A DNA stretch of 64,000 nucleotides, taken from positions 372,001-436,000 of the forward strand of contig NZ_JWLK01000004.1 of assembly GCF_000814005.1 (NCBI RefSeq). The letters are read 5' to 3'. Shown here one piece after another: positions 62,813 to 64,000 of this stretch. The notes beneath the pieces were generated by a model. The model did no database searches, was not told the DNA's origin, and saw only the letters and a program-made list of their open reading frames with translations. Positions within the stretch are counted from its first letter, which is position 1; every line of letters begins with the position of its first letter. The stretch comes from Ruegeria sp. ANG-S4 (GTDB taxonomy: Bacteria > Pseudomonadota > Alphaproteobacteria > Rhodobacterales > Rhodobacteraceae). A program made the translations under genes and the position numbers.

Positions 62813-64000
62813 ATGGACCTGTCAGACTGGTTAGAAGAACATTCAGAAGGGTGGTTGTGGTACGTCAAACGCCTGTCTGGCAATGACACACTAGCGAACG
62901 GTTCGCATCAGGCAGGACCTTACGTTCCTAAGGGGGTGTTCTTTCGGCTCTTCCCTTCACTAAAGGAACACACACACGCTAACGCTAAGGCTGAAATCGA
63001 TCTTACCATTGATTCACACCCGGACTTCAGGCGCGTCACGGCAACATGGTACAACAATAAGTATTGGAAGGTCCCCAAGCCAAACCGACCGCGCGACGAA
63101 ACAAGACTCACGAATTTTGGTGGGGCTTCATCAGCCTTGCTTGACCCTGAAAGCACCGGTGCACTCGTCGTTTTTGCTTTTGCCTTTGGTAGTAACGGAG
63201 ACGCCAAGGCTTGTAACGTTTGGGTATGTCGGAACGAAATCGAAGAAGATATGGTCGAGCGCGAAACTGGCCCGATAGAACCGGGCCGCTGGACAACGTG
63301 GCCCCCTGACGGGGGGCTGTTGGCACTTCTTCAAACCGCCGTCCGCGCCGATTGCAGGTTGGCAAAGCACGAACTGCCGCAGCAGTGGCTCAAAAAGTTT
63401 CCCAGTGGAGCTGAGATCGTCCAAAAAGTGATTGAATTACGGCCAGACAGCGTACTGATGGTCGACAAAAGACTGCTTAGGCGGCGCGATTGTGAGTTCG
63501 AACTGTTTCAGTCTCTAGAAGAGGCAGTGGAATTGCCCCGTGCTCAGGCTGGATTTGCCACGATTGCAGAATTCCTTGCCGCTGCTCAAACCGTTCTTCA
63601 ACGTCGCAAGGCCCGCTCCGGGAAATCGTTGGAACTGCACATGCGGGAAATCCTGATAGAGGAAGCATTTCAGGAAGGTAAGGACTTTACCTATCAACCG
63701 AAATCAGGAAACAATCCCGACTTTATTTTTCCAAACGAAGCTGCTTATTTGGATGCTACATGCCCGCGTGAGCGGGTACACATGCTTGCTGTTAAGACAA
63801 CTTTCAAAGACCGTTGGCGACAGGTCACAGAGGAATGTTCCGACCTCCCGACGCGGCATTTGCTGACGCTGCAGGAAGGTGTTTCCGAGGCGCAGTTCAA
63901 GCTGATTACCGACGCGGGGATTCGGTTGGTTGTTCCGGAGAAAAGGATCGAGCGATACGCAAAAGACATTCGCCCACACATACTGACAGTCGAAGCGTTT
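62813..64000 (+). CDS. EcoRII-family type II restriction endonuclease, truncated by the window end
   Basis: The frame is open from ATG 62813 to the last base, 396 codons without a stop. It begins MDLSDWLEEHSEGWLWYVKR and shows the EcoRII pattern: LSGNDTLANGSHQAGPYVPK (N-terminal effector domain), TRLTNFGGASSALLDPESTG, NVWVCRNEIEEDM and, in the catalytic half, KSLELHMREILIEEAFQEG, NPDFIFPNEAAYLD and MLAVKTTFKDRWRQV. The last two give the PD...(D/E)xK-type acidic residue (about residue 303) and lysine (about 328). EcoRII-type enzymes need two CCWGG copies. GAGG lies about eight bases upstream; only a few residues are probably missing. Confidence 0.93.
   Translation, partial: MDLSDWLEEHSEGWLWYVKRLSGNDTLANGSHQAGPYVPKGVFFRLFPSLKEHTHANAKAEIDLTIDSHPDFRRVTATWYNNKYWKVPKPNRPRDETRLTNFGGASSALLDPESTGALVVFAFAFGSNGDAKACNVWVCRNEIEEDMVERETGPIEPGRWTTWPPDGGLLALLQTAVRADCRLAKHELPQQWLKKFPSGAEIVQKVIELRPDSVLMVDKRLLRRRDCEFELFQSLEEAVELPRAQAGFATIAEFLAAAQTVLQRRKARSGKSLELHMREILIEEAFQEGKDFTYQPKSGNNPDFIFPNEAAYLDATCPRERVHMLAVKTTFKDRWRQVTEECSDLPTRHLLTLQEGVSEAQFKLITDAGIRLVVPEKRIERYAKDIRPHILTVEAF

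Overview
This 64 kb window looks like a chromosomal segment of a marine alphaproteobacterium of the Rhodobacterales (Roseobacter group). The inference rests on gene content and order rather than a database search: an fnrL/hemN pair next to a ccoNOQP-ccoGHIS cluster, a GntR-type BioR regulator beside bioY with BioR-like boxes, a dnaX-ybaB-recR cluster, a short alphaproteobacterial-type SRP RNA, and high-GC codon use throughout. No tRNA or rRNA gene was recognised.

Layout. 1-13.9 kb holds housekeeping genes on both strands: the end of an RNase T2 gene, a nuclease, dnaX-ybaB-recR, a tyrosine-phosphatase-like gene, a cobalamin riboswitch in front of a DUF1636 gene, rsgA, the SRP RNA, a 5'-nucleotidase/CpdB-like enzyme, nudC, pheA and a membrane-anchored cytochrome c. 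13.9-19.7 kb is a yejABEF-type peptide ABC importer operon. 19.7-34.1 kb is a microaerobic respiration region: an atypical EF-G paralogue, hemN (anaerobic haem synthesis), fnrL, a universal stress protein, ccoNOQP (cbb3 oxidase) and ccoGHIS (its assembly factors). Three FNR-box-like sites (TTGAC-N4-ATCAA) lie upstream of hemN/fnrL, usp/ccoN and ccoG, which suggests one oxygen-responsive regulon.

34.1-59.4 kb is the large transcription/translation supercluster (secE-nusG, rplK-rplA, rplJ-rplL-rpoB-rpoC, rpsL-rpsG-fusA-tuf). It is interrupted at its natural breakpoints by accessory genes: a membrane-anchored unknown between nusG and rplK; a YegP-type gene split by an in-frame amber codon plus a NUDIX gene between rplA and rplJ; and a TPR gene, DUF1284-bioY-bioR, a DMT transporter and a rhamnosyltransferase-like gene between rpoC and rpsL. 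Identical REP-like palindromes sit in the rpoB-rpoC and fusA-tuf spacers.

59.6-64 kb, after the tuf terminator, is a mobile-looking island: a small unknown, a serine recombinase, then an EcoRII-like restriction-modification set of cytosine-5 methyltransferase with an N-terminal HTH, a Vsr mismatch endonuclease and an EcoRII-family endonuclease that runs off the window end. The expected target, by homology, is CCWGG. A perfect palindrome just upstream of the methyltransferase is a candidate self-regulatory operator. Most of the window is conventional; the best leads are the RM island and its operator, the amber-split gene, the repeated palindromes in the ribosomal operons, the degenerate EF-G paralogue and the FNR/BioR sites.
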